From: Flavobacterium sp. SLB02
GTDB lineage: Bacteria > Bacteroidota > Bacteroidia > Flavobacteriales > Flavobacteriaceae
Direction: 5' to 3'
DNA length: 64,000 nt
Assembly: GCF_009664855.1 (NCBI RefSeq)
Contig: NZ_CP045928.1
Coordinates: forward strand, 4,026,107 to 4,090,106
Shown here piece after piece: positions 53,674-63,643 of the stretch (positions are counted from its first letter, which is position 1; each line of letters begins with the position of its first letter). The position numbers and the translations under genes were made by a program. A model generated the notes under the pieces. The model made no database searches, was not told the origin of the DNA, and saw only the letters and a program-made list of their open reading frames with translations.

Positions 53674-53985
53674 TTATGCTTGTCCTGTTGGACCAAAATT
53701 AAGCGGGATTGGTGCTTGTTCTGTCTCTTTGATCTCGCCATGAGCGGCTTCAAAACGATGAATATTCTCACCAATTGCTTTTAATAATCTTTTAGCATGT
53801 TGTGGTGTCAAAACAATTCTTGACTTTACCTTGGCTTTAGGAATACCCGGCATAATGCTTACAAAATCTAAAACAAACTCTGATGATGAGTGATTGATAA
53901 TTGCAAGATTAGAATAAATTCCCTCTGCAATTGTTTCGTCTAACTCAATATTGATTTGCTCTTGTTGTTGTTTCGGATTACTCAT
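53674..53985 (-). CDS. DUF3467 family protein
   Basis: 103 aa. The family core is visible (IYSNLAIINHSSSEFVLDF; VKSRIVLTPQHAKRLLKAI). DUF3467 proteins are small cytoplasmic proteins of unknown function that follow rpoC in many Bacteroidota. The start lies ten bases after the rpoC stop, so it is the last gene of the ribosomal protein-RNA polymerase operon, just before its terminator. The constant link suggests a role with RNA polymerase or ribosomes, but this is only context. Confidence 0.92.
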   Translation of the reverse strand: MSNPKQQQEQINIELDETIAEGIYSNLAIINHSSSEFVLDFVSIMPGIPKAKVKSRIVLTPQHAKRLLKAIGENIHRFEAAHGEIKETEQAPIPLNFGPTGQA

Positions 53986-53995
53986 AGTTTCCTAA

Positions 53996-56900
53996 TTAAT
54001 AAATGTATTCTTCTTTATTAGCCATCATTTCATTGTAATCGTCTTTAGATCCTACAATAGTGTTATCGTATTCTCTCATACCAGTTCCTGCAGGAATTCT
54101 GTGTCCAACAATTACATTTTCTTTTAATCCTTCTAAATCATCTACTTTACCAGCTACAGCAGCTTCGTTAAGTACTTTTGTTGTTTCCTGGAAGGAAGCA
54201 GCAGAGATGAATGATTTAGTTTGTAGCGAAGCTCTTGTAATACCTTGTAAAACTGGCGTTGCAGTTGCAGTAATTACGTCTCTTGCTACAACAAGATTTT
54301 TATCATTTCGTTTTAGCAATGAGTTCTCATCACGTAAATCACGAGGAGAAATAATCTGACCTGGTTTCAATACGGCAGAGTCTCCAGAATCTTCAACTAC
54401 TTTCATACCATATAATTTATCGTTTTGAACGATGAAATCTTTAGTGTGAATCAATTGATCTTCTAAAAATAATGTATCTCCCGGATCCTGAACTCTTACT
54501 TTACGCATCATTTGACGAATAACTACCTCAAAGTGCTTGTCATTAATTTTTACCCCTTGTAAACGGTATACCTCTTGAATTTCATTTACTAGGTACTGTT
54601 GAACAGCAGCTGGTCCTTGAATTCTTAAAATATCATCTGGTGTAATTGCACCGTCAGACAATGGTACTCCTGCTCTTACGAAGTCATTTTCCTGTACTAA
54701 GATCTGGCTTGAAAGTTTAACTAAATACTTTTTAATCTCACCAAATTTAGATTCGATAACAATCTCACGGTTACCTCTTTTGATTTTTCCAAAAGATACA
54801 ACACCGTCAATTTCAGAAACAACCGCTGGGTTAGAAGGGTTACGAGCCTCAAGAAGCTCAGTAATTCTTGGTAGACCTCCCGTGATATCTCCTGCTTTAG
54901 AAGAACGACGTGGGATTTTCACCAATACTTTACCTGCTTTAATTTTCTCACCGTTCTCAACCATAAGGTGGGCTCCTACTGGTAAGTTATACGAACGAAT
55001 CAATTCACCTTCTTTACCGTAAACCAATAAAGTTGGAATTAATTTTTTATTTCTAGCCTCAGAAATTACTTTTTCCTGGAATCCTGTTTGCTCATCGATC
55101 TCCACCATGAACGATTGTCCTTGCTCTAAATCCTCGTAAGCGATCTTACCTGTGAATTCAGAAACAATTACACCATTATATGGATCCCACTTACAGATCA
55201 CAGATCCTTTAGTAACTACCTCACCATCCTTAACGAAAATACTAGATCCGTAAGGGATATTATGTGTATTTAAAACGATTCCAGTTTTCTCGTCAACTAA
55301 TTTTAATTCAGTTGAACGTGATACTACGATATCTACCGCATTACCTTCACTATCCTCACCTTTTACGGTTTTTAAATCTTCAATCTCAAGTCTACCGTTG
55401 AATCTTGTAACAATACTAGACTCTTCAGAAATACCTCCGGCAACCCCTCCAACGTGGAACGTACGAAGTGTTAACTGTGTACCTGGCTCTCCAATAGACT
55501 GAGCTGCAATAACTCCGACAGCTTCACCTCTTTGTGTCATCTTACCAGTAGCTAAGTTTCTACCGTAACATTTGGCACAAATACCTTTTAAAGCCTCACA
55601 AGTTAATGGAGATCTAACCTCTACTCTTTCAATCGGAGAAGCTTCGATAACTCTCATGATTGCTTCAGTAATTTGTTGTCCGGATTCAACCAGAACTTCA
55701 TTAGTAAGAGGATTAATAACATCTTGCAATGCAACACGTCCTAAAATTCTTTCTCCTAAAGATTCAACAATTTCCTCATTTTTCTTCAAAGCAGAAACTT
55801 CAACACCTCTAAGGGTACCACAATCTTCGATGTTTACAATAACATCTTGTGATACGTCATGAAGCCTTCTTGTCAAATATCCGGCATCGGCAGTTTTAAG
55901 GGCCGTATCGGCAAGTCCTTTACGAGCACCGTGAGTAGAAATGAAGTACTCAAGGATCGAAAGACCTTCCTTAAAGTTAGAAAGAATCGGGTTTTCAATA
56001 ATCTCACCACCACCGGCAGTAGATTTTTTAGGCTTAGCCATCAAACCACGCATACCAGTTAACTGACGAATCTGTTCCTTAGAACCCCTCGCCCCAGAGT
56101 CAAGCATCATATATACAGAGTTGAAACCTTGTTGGTCTTCTCTAATATTTTTCATTGCTAATTCTGTCAACTGAGCATTTGCAGAAGTCCAAACATCAAT
56201 AACTTGGTTGTAACGCTCGTTATTGGTAATAAGACCCATGTTATAATTCACAGAAATACCTTCAACTTGCTCTCTGGCATCTGCAATTAATTTTGTTTTT
56301 TGCTCTGGAATTCTAATATCACCTAAAGAGAATGATAAACCTCCTCTAAATGCGAATTTATACCCCATATCTTTCATATTGTCCAAGAAAGCAGCAGTAG
56401 TAGGTACATTAGTCACACTTAAAATGTGTCCAATAATATCTCTAAGGTTTTTCTTAGTCAATACATCATTGATATATCCAGCTGCTTCAGGTACTACTTC
56501 GTTAAATAATACACGTCCTGCAGTTGTTTGGATAATTTTGTATACCAATTCTCCGGCTTCATTAAAATCTTTTGCTCTAATTTTCACACGAGCATTCAAT
56601 TCTAATCTTCCTTCGTTTAATGCAATATTTACTTCTTCAGCAGAATAGAATGTTAAGTCTTGACCTAAAATTATGTGTTCTGGTGTAGAGATACGTTCTT
56701 TGGTCATATAATATAGACCCAAGACCATATCCTGAGAAGGTACAGTAATTGGAGCACCATTTGCAGGGTTCAAGATATTGTGAGAAGCCAACATTAATAA
56801 TTGTGCCTCTAAAATAGCCTCTGGTCCTAATGGTAAGTGAACCGCCATCTGATCCCCATCAAAATCGGCGTTGAAAGCCGTACATACTAATGGGTGTAAC

Positions 56901-58306
56901 TGGATCGCTTTTCCTTCAATTAATTTTGGCTGGAAAGCCTGAATACCAAGTCTGTGTAAGGTAGGAGCACGGTTAAGTAATACCGGGTGACCTTTAATTA
57001 CATTCTCAAGGATATCCCAAACTACAGGCTCTTTTTTGTCTATGATTTTCTTAGCAGATTTTACAGTCTTAACAATACCTCTTTCAATCAATTTACGGAT
57101 AACAAAAGGTTTGTATAACTCAGATGCCATATCTTTTGGCAATCCACATTCGAATAATTTTAATTCAGGACCAACAACAATTACCGAACGAGCAGAATAA
57201 TCCACACGTTTTCCAAGTAAGTTTTGACGGAAACGTCCTTGCTTACCTTTTAAGGAGTCAGATAATGATTTTAATGGTCTGTTAGATTCTGTTTTAACAG
57301 CAGAAGCTTTACGCGTGTTATCAAATAATGAATCTACAGATTCCTGTAACATACGTTTCTCGTTTCTTAAGATAACCTCTGGAGCTTTAATCTCCATTAA
57401 TCTTTTCAAACGGTTGTTACGGATAATTACACGACGGTATAAGTCATTTAAATCTGAAGTTGCAAAACGACCTCCATCAAGTGGCACAAGGGGACGTAAT
57501 TCTGGTGGAATAACAGGAACCACTTTCATGATCATCCATTCAGGACGGTTCTCGCGGTTTAAGTTAGACTCACGGAAAGACTCCACAACTTGTAATCTTT
57601 TTAAAGCTTCCGTTTTACGTTGTTTAGATGTTTCGTTATTAGCACTGTGTCTTAATTGGTAAGACAACTCATCCAAATCGATACGTGCTAATAAATCCAT
57701 AATACACTCTGCTCCCATTTTGGCAACAAATTTATTAGGATCTAAATCATCTAAATATTGATTTTCCTGTGGAAGAGTATCTAAGATATTCAAATATTCT
57801 TCTTCAGTTAAGAAATCTAATCTTTGTAGAGATTCTCCATCTGCATTCTTGGCAATACCTGCCTGAATTACTACATATCTCTCGTAGTAAATGATCATAT
57901 CTAATTTCTTAGATGGAAGACCAAGGATATAACCAATTTTATTTGGAAGAGAACGGAAGTACCAGATATGAGCAATTGGCACAACAAGGTTGATGTGTCC
58001 TACTCTGTCACGACGTACTTTTTTCTCAGTAACTTCAACACCACAACGGTCGCAAATGATACCTTTGTAACGAATTCTTTTATATTTTCCACAAGCACAC
58101 TCAAAATCCTTAACAGGTCCGAAGATTCTTTCACAGAAAAGTCCGTCACGCTCTGGTTTGTGAGTTCTGTAGTTGATAGTTTCTGGTTTCAAAACCTCTC
58201 CTCTTGATTCTTTCAAGATAGATTCAGGTGAAGCCAATCCAATTGAAATTTTATTAAATCTCTTAACCGGATTTTTATCTTTATTATTATTTCTATTATT
58301 CATCAT
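53996..58306 (-). CDS. rpoC: RNA polymerase beta' subunit
   Basis: 1436 aa, usual for Bacteroidota. The catalytic NADFDGDQMAVHLP lies near residues 475-488, an N-terminal zinc ribbon Cys pattern near 67-85 (CACGKYKRIRYKGIICDRCG) and a second Zn site CxxxCAKCYG near 915-930. The trigger loop region (GEAVGVIAAQSIGEPGTQLT) is intact. ATG 58306 and ATG 58303 are both possible starts. The gap to rpoB is 270 bases and holds a palindrome, so rpoC may have some independent control. Confidence 0.98.
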   Translation of the reverse strand: MMNNRNNNKDKNPVKRFNKISIGLASPESILKESRGEVLKPETINYRTHKPERDGLFCERIFGPVKDFECACGKYKRIRYKGIICDRCGVEVTEKKVRRDRVGHINLVVPIAHIWYFRSLPNKIGYILGLPSKKLDMIIYYERYVVIQAGIAKNADGESLQRLDFLTEEEYLNILDTLPQENQYLDDLDPNKFVAKMGAECIMDLLARIDLDELSYQLRHSANNETSKQRKTEALKRLQVVESFRESNLNRENRPEWMIMKVVPVIPPELRPLVPLDGGRFATSDLNDLYRRVIIRNNRLKRLMEIKAPEVILRNEKRMLQESVDSLFDNTRKASAVKTESNRPLKSLSDSLKGKQGRFRQNLLGKRVDYSARSVIVVGPELKLFECGLPKDMASELYKPFVIRKLIERGIVKTVKSAKKIIDKKEPVVWDILENVIKGHPVLLNRAPTLHRLGIQAFQPKLIEGKAIQLHPLVCTAFNADFDGDQMAVHLPLGPEAILEAQLLMLASHNILNPANGAPITVPSQDMVLGLYYMTKERISTPEHIILGQDLTFYSAEEVNIALNEGRLELNARVKIRAKDFNEAGELVYKIIQTTAGRVLFNEVVPEAAGYINDVLTKKNLRDIIGHILSVTNVPTTAAFLDNMKDMGYKFAFRGGLSFSLGDIRIPEQKTKLIADAREQVEGISVNYNMGLITNNERYNQVIDVWTSANAQLTELAMKNIREDQQGFNSVYMMLDSGARGSKEQIRQLTGMRGLMAKPKKSTAGGGEIIENPILSNFKEGLSILEYFISTHGARKGLADTALKTADAGYLTRRLHDVSQDVIVNIEDCGTLRGVEVSALKKNEEIVESLGERILGRVALQDVINPLTNEVLVESGQQITEAIMRVIEASPIERVEVRSPLTCEALKGICAKCYGRNLATGKMTQRGEAVGVIAAQSIGEPGTQLTLRTFHVGGVAGGISEESSIVTRFNGRLEIEDLKTVKGEDSEGNAVDIVVSRSTELKLVDEKTGIVLNTHNIPYGSSIFVKDGEVVTKGSVICKWDPYNGVIVSEFTGKIAYEDLEQGQSFMVEIDEQTGFQEKVISEARNKKLIPTLLVYGKEGELIRSYNLPVGAHLMVENGEKIKAGKVLVKIPRRSSKAGDITGGLPRITELLEARNPSNPAVVSEIDGVVSFGKIKRGNREIVIESKFGEIKKYLVKLSSQILVQENDFVRAGVPLSDGAITPDDILRIQGPAAVQQYLVNEIQEVYRLQGVKINDKHFEVVIRQMMRKVRVQDPGDTLFLEDQLIHTKDFIVQNDKLYGMKVVEDSGDSAVLKPGQIISPRDLRDENSLLKRNDKNLVVARDVITATATPVLQGITRASLQTKSFISAASFQETTKVLNEAAVAGKVDDLEGLKENVIVGHRIPAGTGMREYDNTIVGSKDDYNEMMANKEEYIY

Positions 58307-58522
58307 AGTTTTTACTATTGATTTATCTGCAATTAAAAAATTGATTTTAACTTATAAGTTACTCTTGAAAAAGCAAACTATTAAGTCGCTACCTCGGATT
58401 ACTTCTCTAAACTTCAAACGTCAATTTTGAAGTGCTAATTATAAAACTTTTCAGCTTTAAATAAAAAATCGGAACGGGTTACGGGTATAAATCCTAAAAA
58501 CTTTTATTTTCATAAACAGCTT

Positions 58523-58561
58523 CAGTCTCAGCTTTCAGTGTTGAACTGAATACTGAGACTG
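58523..58561. repeat. Nested palindrome between rpoB and rpoC
   Basis: CAGTCTCAG (58523-58531) pairs with CTGAGACTG (58553-58561), and inside it TTCAGT (58534-58539) pairs with ACTGAA (58545-58550). The two stems stack into one long hairpin with no T tract. It is a REP-like element or RNA processing site within the operon. Confidence 0.65.
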
Positions 58562-58576
58562 TAACTGAAAACTTTA

Positions 58577-61500
58577 TTATTCTTCTAAACGAATGTCAAG
58601 TCCAAGACCTTTCAATTCATGCATCAATACATTGAATGATTCAGGCAATCCTGGTTCTGGCATAGACTCACCCTTAACGATAGCCTCGTAAGTTTTAGCT
58701 CTACCAATAACGTCATCCGATTTAACTGTTAAGATCTCACGTAGTGTACTTGATGCTCCATAAGCCTCAAGTGCCCAAACCTCCATCTCTCCAAAACGCT
58801 GACCTCCAAATTGAGCTTTACCTCCAAGTGGTTGTTGAGTGATCAACGAGTATGGTCCGATAGAACGTGCGTGCATCTTATCATCAACCATGTGTCCTAA
58901 TTTAAGCATGTAAATCACACCCACAGTTGCAGCTTGATGGAAACGCTCTCCAGTACCACCATCATAAAGATGTGTATGTCCAAAACGTGGTACTCCAGCC
59001 TCATCAGTTAATTCATTGATTTGATCTAAAGATGCACCGTCAAAAATTGGAGTAGCAAATTTTCTACCCAAGTTCATACCAGCCCATCCAAGAACAGTCT
59101 CATAAATCTGACCAATGTTCATACGTGAAGGTACCCCAAGTGGATTCAATACGATATCAACCGGTGTTCCGTCTTCAAGGAAAGGCATATCTTCATGACG
59201 AACGATTCTGGCAACAATACCTTTGTTACCGTGACGACCTGCCATTTTATCCCCTACTTTCAGTTTACGTTTCTTAGCGATATAAATTTTGGCTAATTTC
59301 AAGATTCCAGATGGTAATTCATCTCCAACTGTAATGGTGAATTTTTCTCTTCTTAAAGATCCTTGTAAGTCGTTTAGCTTAATTTTATAGTTATGAATTA
59401 AATCATTAACCATTTTATTAGTAGCATCATCAGCAACCCATTGACCTTTGCTTAAGTGAGCAAAATCCTCTACTGCGTAAAGCATTTTTTGAGTATATTT
59501 TTTACCTTTTGGTAAAACTTCTTCACCCAAATCATTCATTACACCCTGAGATGTTTTTCCGTTTACAATCAGGAATAATTTCTCCACCAATCTGTCTTTT
59601 AATTCAACAAATTTAGTTTCGAACTCCATTTCTAAAGCGCCTAAAGCATCTTTATCCTGAGTACGTTTACGTTTATCTTTTACGGCTCTTGCAAATAATT
59701 TTTTGTCAAGAACTACACCATGTAAAGATGGAGAAGCTTTTAATGAAGCATCTTTTACATCTCCTGCTTTATCCCCGAAGATTGCACGAAGCAATTTCTC
59801 TTCCGGAGTAGGATCTGATTCTCCTTTTGGTGTAATTTTTCCAATTAGAATGTCGCCAGGTTTAACCTCTGCTCCAATTCTGATCATACCGTTTTCATCT
59901 AAATCTTTAGTAGCTTCTTCAGAAACGTTAGGAATATCGTTTGTTAACTCTTCATTTCCTAACTTAGTATCTCTAACCTCTAATGAATAATCATCAACGT
60001 GGATAGAAGTAAAAATATCATCACGAACTACTTTCTCAGAAATTACAATGGCATCCTCAAAGTTATATCCTTTCCATGGCATGAACGCAACTTTTAAGTT
60101 CCTACCTAAAGCTAATTCACCATTTTGAGTCGCATATCCTTCTGATAATACCTGACCAAGAACCACTCTGTCACCTTTTCTTACGATTGGTTTTAGGTTG
60201 ATACTTGTTCCCTGATTGGTTTTTCTAAATTTAATTAAGTTGTATGTTTTCTCATCAGCATCAAAACTTACCATTCTTTCTTCTTCAGTACGGTCGTATT
60301 TGATAGTAATGATGTTTGCATCAACATATTCTACAGTTCCATCTCCTTCAGCATTAATCAATACTCTAGAATCTGAAGCTACCTGACGCTCTAAACCTGT
60401 ACCAACAATTGGCGCTTCGGGACGGATCAAAGGAACCGCCTGACGCATCATGTTAGATCCCATCAAGGCTCTATTGGCATCATCATGCTCCAAGAAAGGA
60501 ATCAATGAAGCCGAAATCGAAGCAATCTGGTTAGGTGCAACGTCTGTATAATGTACCGCAGAAGGCTCAACAACCGGGAAGTCACCTTCCTCACGAGCAA
60601 TAACATTACTTGCCGTGATTTTTCCTGTCTCATCCATTTCAATGTTTGCCTGAGCAATCATTTTTCCTTCTTCTTCTTCAGCACTTAAATAGATAGGTGT
60701 ACTCTCTAAATCCACTACACCATCTGTAACTTTACGGTAAGGAGTTTCGATGAAACCCATTCCGTTAACTTTTGCATATACACCAAGAGATGAAATCAAA
60801 CCAATGTTTGGTCCCTCTGGAGTTTCAATCGGACATAAACGACCATAGTGTGTATAGTGAACGTCACGAACCTCAAATCCAGCTCTCTCTCTGGAAAGTC
60901 CACCAGGTCCAAGTGCAGAAAGTCTTCTTTTGTGTGTAATCTCAGCCAATGGATTGGTTTGATCCATAAATTGAGACAACTGGTTAGTACCAAAGAAAGA
61001 GTTGATAACCGATGATAATGTTTTAGCATTAATCAAATCAATTGGTGTAAACACCTCGTTATCTCTAACGTTCATTCTCTCACGAATAGTTCTTGCCATA
61101 CGTGCTAAACCAACACCGAATTGTTGAGACAATTGTTCTCCAACTGTTCTAACACGACGGTTTGATAAGTGATCAATATCATCAATCTCTGCCTTAGAGT
61201 TGATTAGTTCGATCAAATATTTTACAATGGTAATGATATCTTCTTTGGTAAGCACTTGCTTCTCCATTGGGATATCCAAACCAAGTTTTTTGTTCATTCT
61301 GTAACGACCAACTTCACCTAAGTTATAACGTTGATCAGAGAAGAACAATTTATCGATAATACCACGAGCAGTTTCTTCATCAGGCGGTTCTGCATTACGC
61401 AATTGTCTGTAGATATGCTCAACGGCTTCTTTTTCAGAGTTTGTTGGATCTTTTTGTAACGTGTTGTGGATAATAGCATAATCTGCCTGATTATTATCCT

Positions 61501-62392
61501 CTTTGTGTAACAAAATTGATTTAACGTTAGAATCAATGATTTCCTCAACATTATCCTTATCGATAATAGTATCTCTATCAAGGATGATCTCGTTACGTTC
61601 GATAGAAACTACCTCACCGGTATCCTCATCAACGAAATCCTCGTGCCAAGTGTTCAATACACGCGCAGCAAGTCTTCTTCCAATATATTTTTTAATACCT
61701 GTTTTAGAAACTTTAATTTCTTCAGCAAGGTCGAAGATCTCAAGGATATCCTTATCTCTTTCGAATCCAATTGCACGGAATAAAGTGGTTACTGGTAATT
61801 TTTTCTTTCTATCGATATAAGCATACATTACGCTGTTGATATCTGTAGAGAATTCTATCCAGGAACCTTTAAAAGGAATTACTCTGGCAGAATAAAGTTT
61901 TGTTCCATTTGCGTGGAATGATTGACCAAAGAAAACCCCTGGAGAACGGTGTAGTTGAGATACTACTACACGCTCAGCACCATTGATAACAAAAGTACCG
62001 CTTGGAGTCATATAAGGTATTGTTCCAAGATAAACATCTTGTACAATAGTTTCAAAATCTTCGTGTTCTGGATCTGTACAGTATAGTTTTAACCTGGCTT
62101 TTAAAGGCACACTATAAGTAAGACCTCTCTCTATACATTCTTGAATTGTATAACGTGGCGGATCTACAAAGTAATCTAGGAATTCCAACACAAAGTTGTT
62201 TCTTGTATCTGTAATTGGGAAGTTTTCCATGAAGGTGTTGTATAACCCTTCGTTGCCTCTTTCATCAGATTTAGTTTCTAATTGAAAAAAATCTTTAAAA
62301 GATTTAACCTGAACGTCCAGAAAATCCGGATAGTCAGGAATATTTTTTGTAGAGGCAAAATTCAATCTTTCAGTCTGATTTGTTATCATCAA
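58577..62392 (-). CDS. rpoB: RNA polymerase beta subunit
   Basis: 1271 aa, typical for Bacteroidota. The rifampicin region reads FFGTNQLSQFMDQTNPLAEI with THKRRLSALGPGG following, the wild-type sensitive pattern. GDKMAGRHGNKG near 1050-1061 and the C-terminal GGKAQFGGQRFGEMEVWALE are present. The start may be ATG 62392 or the next codon ATG 62389, the latter giving the usual MITNQTERLNF. Rightward of it lie rplL and rplJ. A hairpin upstream (62596-62632) probably adjusts the ratio of polymerase to ribosomal protein. Confidence 0.98.
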   Translation of the reverse strand: MMITNQTERLNFASTKNIPDYPDFLDVQVKSFKDFFQLETKSDERGNEGLYNTFMENFPITDTRNNFVLEFLDYFVDPPRYTIQECIERGLTYSVPLKARLKLYCTDPEHEDFETIVQDVYLGTIPYMTPSGTFVINGAERVVVSQLHRSPGVFFGQSFHANGTKLYSARVIPFKGSWIEFSTDINSVMYAYIDRKKKLPVTTLFRAIGFERDKDILEIFDLAEEIKVSKTGIKKYIGRRLAARVLNTWHEDFVDEDTGEVVSIERNEIILDRDTIIDKDNVEEIIDSNVKSILLHKEDNNQADYAIIHNTLQKDPTNSEKEAVEHIYRQLRNAEPPDEETARGIIDKLFFSDQRYNLGEVGRYRMNKKLGLDIPMEKQVLTKEDIITIVKYLIELINSKAEIDDIDHLSNRRVRTVGEQLSQQFGVGLARMARTIRERMNVRDNEVFTPIDLINAKTLSSVINSFFGTNQLSQFMDQTNPLAEITHKRRLSALGPGGLSRERAGFEVRDVHYTHYGRLCPIETPEGPNIGLISSLGVYAKVNGMGFIETPYRKVTDGVVDLESTPIYLSAEEEEGKMIAQANIEMDETGKITASNVIAREEGDFPVVEPSAVHYTDVAPNQIASISASLIPFLEHDDANRALMGSNMMRQAVPLIRPEAPIVGTGLERQVASDSRVLINAEGDGTVEYVDANIITIKYDRTEEERMVSFDADEKTYNLIKFRKTNQGTSINLKPIVRKGDRVVLGQVLSEGYATQNGELALGRNLKVAFMPWKGYNFEDAIVISEKVVRDDIFTSIHVDDYSLEVRDTKLGNEELTNDIPNVSEEATKDLDENGMIRIGAEVKPGDILIGKITPKGESDPTPEEKLLRAIFGDKAGDVKDASLKASPSLHGVVLDKKLFARAVKDKRKRTQDKDALGALEMEFETKFVELKDRLVEKLFLIVNGKTSQGVMNDLGEEVLPKGKKYTQKMLYAVEDFAHLSKGQWVADDATNKMVNDLIHNYKIKLNDLQGSLRREKFTITVGDELPSGILKLAKIYIAKKRKLKVGDKMAGRHGNKGIVARIVRHEDMPFLEDGTPVDIVLNPLGVPSRMNIGQIYETVLGWAGMNLGRKFATPIFDGASLDQINELTDEAGVPRFGHTHLYDGGTGERFHQAATVGVIYMLKLGHMVDDKMHARSIGPYSLITQQPLGGKAQFGGQRFGEMEVWALEAYGASSTLREILTVKSDDVIGRAKTYEAIVKGESMPEPGLPESFNVLMHELKGLGLDIRLEE

Positions 62393-62589
62393 TGGACAAA
62401 ATTTTGATTAAAAAAAAGTAATTTTTTGTGTAAACACACACTGTTTAATCTATACTTTCTTATTGTAATCAATACATCTTTAAAAATAAACCAGTAAAAT
62501 TTGGTCCAATTTTTTTTCTTCGTATTGATCAAAAACTTTTTCGTATTTTAAACTATTTGATAATAAAACTTGATCTATTTTATTATACG

Positions 62590-62632
62590 AAAAATGGTTT
62601 AGGCCATTGAGCGTTCACTCAAGACCTAAACC
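62590..62632 (-). terminator. Attenuator-like hairpin between rplL and rpoB
   Basis: GGTTTAGG (62596-62603) pairs with CCTAAACC (62625-62632), with an inner TTGAG/CTCAA stem, and on the minus strand ATTTTT follows directly. In E. coli an attenuator at the same place sends only part of the ribosomal transcripts into rpoB. The same job is likely here. The 262-base gap shows nothing else clear. Confidence 0.7.
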
Positions 62633-62654
62633 TAGTTCTTAAAACTGAGTTGAA

Positions 62655-63026
62655 TTATTTAAGCTCAACTACAGCTCCAGCTTCTTCTAATGATTTTTTA
62701 AGACCTTCAGCCTCTTCTTTAGAAACACCTTCTTTAACGTTACTTGGAGCACCGTCAACTACATCTTTAGCTTCTTTCAAACCTAAACCTGTAAGTTCTT
62801 TAACTAATTTTACAACTGCTAATTTAGAAGCACCAGCTTCTTTTAATACAACTGTAAATTCAGTTTGTGCTTCTTCAGCAGCACCTTCTCCACCACCAGC
62901 AGCAACTACTACAGCTGCAGCAGCAGGCTCGATACCATACTCGTCTTTTAATATTGTTGCTAATTCGTTAACTTCTTTAACTGTTAGGTTAACTAATTGT
63001 TCTGCGAATTGTTTCAAATCTGCCAT
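62655..63026 (-). CDS. rplL: 50S ribosomal protein L7/L12
   Basis: 123 aa. Helical dimer domain at 1-30, Ala/Gly-rich hinge (AAAAVVVAAGGGEGAAEEA) and C-terminal factor-binding domain (KLAVVKLVKELTGLGLKEAK, then DVVDGAP). It forms the stalk that recruits translation GTPases. It lies 91 bases after rplJ. Confidence 0.98.
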   Translation of the reverse strand: MADLKQFAEQLVNLTVKEVNELATILKDEYGIEPAAAAVVVAAGGGEGAAEEAQTEFTVVLKEAGASKLAVVKLVKELTGLGLKEAKDVVDGAPSNVKEGVSKEEAEGLKKSLEEAGAVVELK

Positions 63027-63117
63027 TTTTTCTATCGTTTAAAATGATTTGTAAAATATAATTTATTTATTGTGCGCTAATTAAGCTACCAGGAAACTGA
63101 ATTCCTGGCACGAATTA

Positions 63118-63621
63118 TTATGCTTCAGCTTCTTCTTCGCTACCAGCGAATTTGTTTTGTAAAGCTGAAATAATTCTTTGTGCTGGTGATTGCAATAATC
63201 CAATAAGTTCTCCAAGAAGTTCTTCTTTAGATTTGATAGTTGCCAAGGCATCTAATTGATCATCTCCAATGTAAATTTCAGAATTGATATAAGCTCCTTT
63301 TAATACAGGTTTAGCTGATTTTTTTCTGAAATCTTTAATTATTTTTCCAGGTGCATTTGCAACATCTGAAATAAATATAGCACTATTACCAGTCAATACT
63401 GAAGGTAAATCACCATAGTCATTAGCAGAAGCCTCCATTGCTTTTGCAAGCAAAGTGTTTTTTACAACCTCTAATTTTATACCTGCTTTAAAGCAAGCTC
63501 TTCTCAAGCTTGAAGTAGTTTCTGCGTTTAATCCAGAAATATCAGATACATAAATAATATTTGTACCAGCTAACTGTGCAGTTAAATCTTCAATCGCGAT
63601 TGATTTTTCTTCTCTAGTCAT
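63118..63621 (-). CDS. rplJ: 50S ribosomal protein L10
   Basis: 167 aa. Typical L10 start (MTREEKSIAIEDLTAQLAGT), the rRNA-binding N-terminal part and a C-terminal helix (LIGLLQSPAQRIISALQNKF) that binds L7/L12 dimers. It lies 22 bases after rplA. In many bacteria L10 represses its own operon by binding the leader, but no such leader structure can be judged in this short gap. Confidence 0.98.
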   Translation of the reverse strand: MTREEKSIAIEDLTAQLAGTNIIYVSDISGLNAETTSSLRRACFKAGIKLEVVKNTLLAKAMEASANDYGDLPSVLTGNSAIFISDVANAPGKIIKDFRKKSAKPVLKGAYINSEIYIGDDQLDALATIKSKEELLGELIGLLQSPAQRIISALQNKFAGSEEEAEA

Positions 63622-63643
63622 ACTAAAAATTATTAACTACCAA

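Noticed and set aside
62650..63042. 130-codon rightward open frame opposite rplL
   Set aside because: Antisense of the Ala/Gly-rich rplL gene, which readily gives long open frames. The Ser/Ala/Pro-rich translation has no domain.
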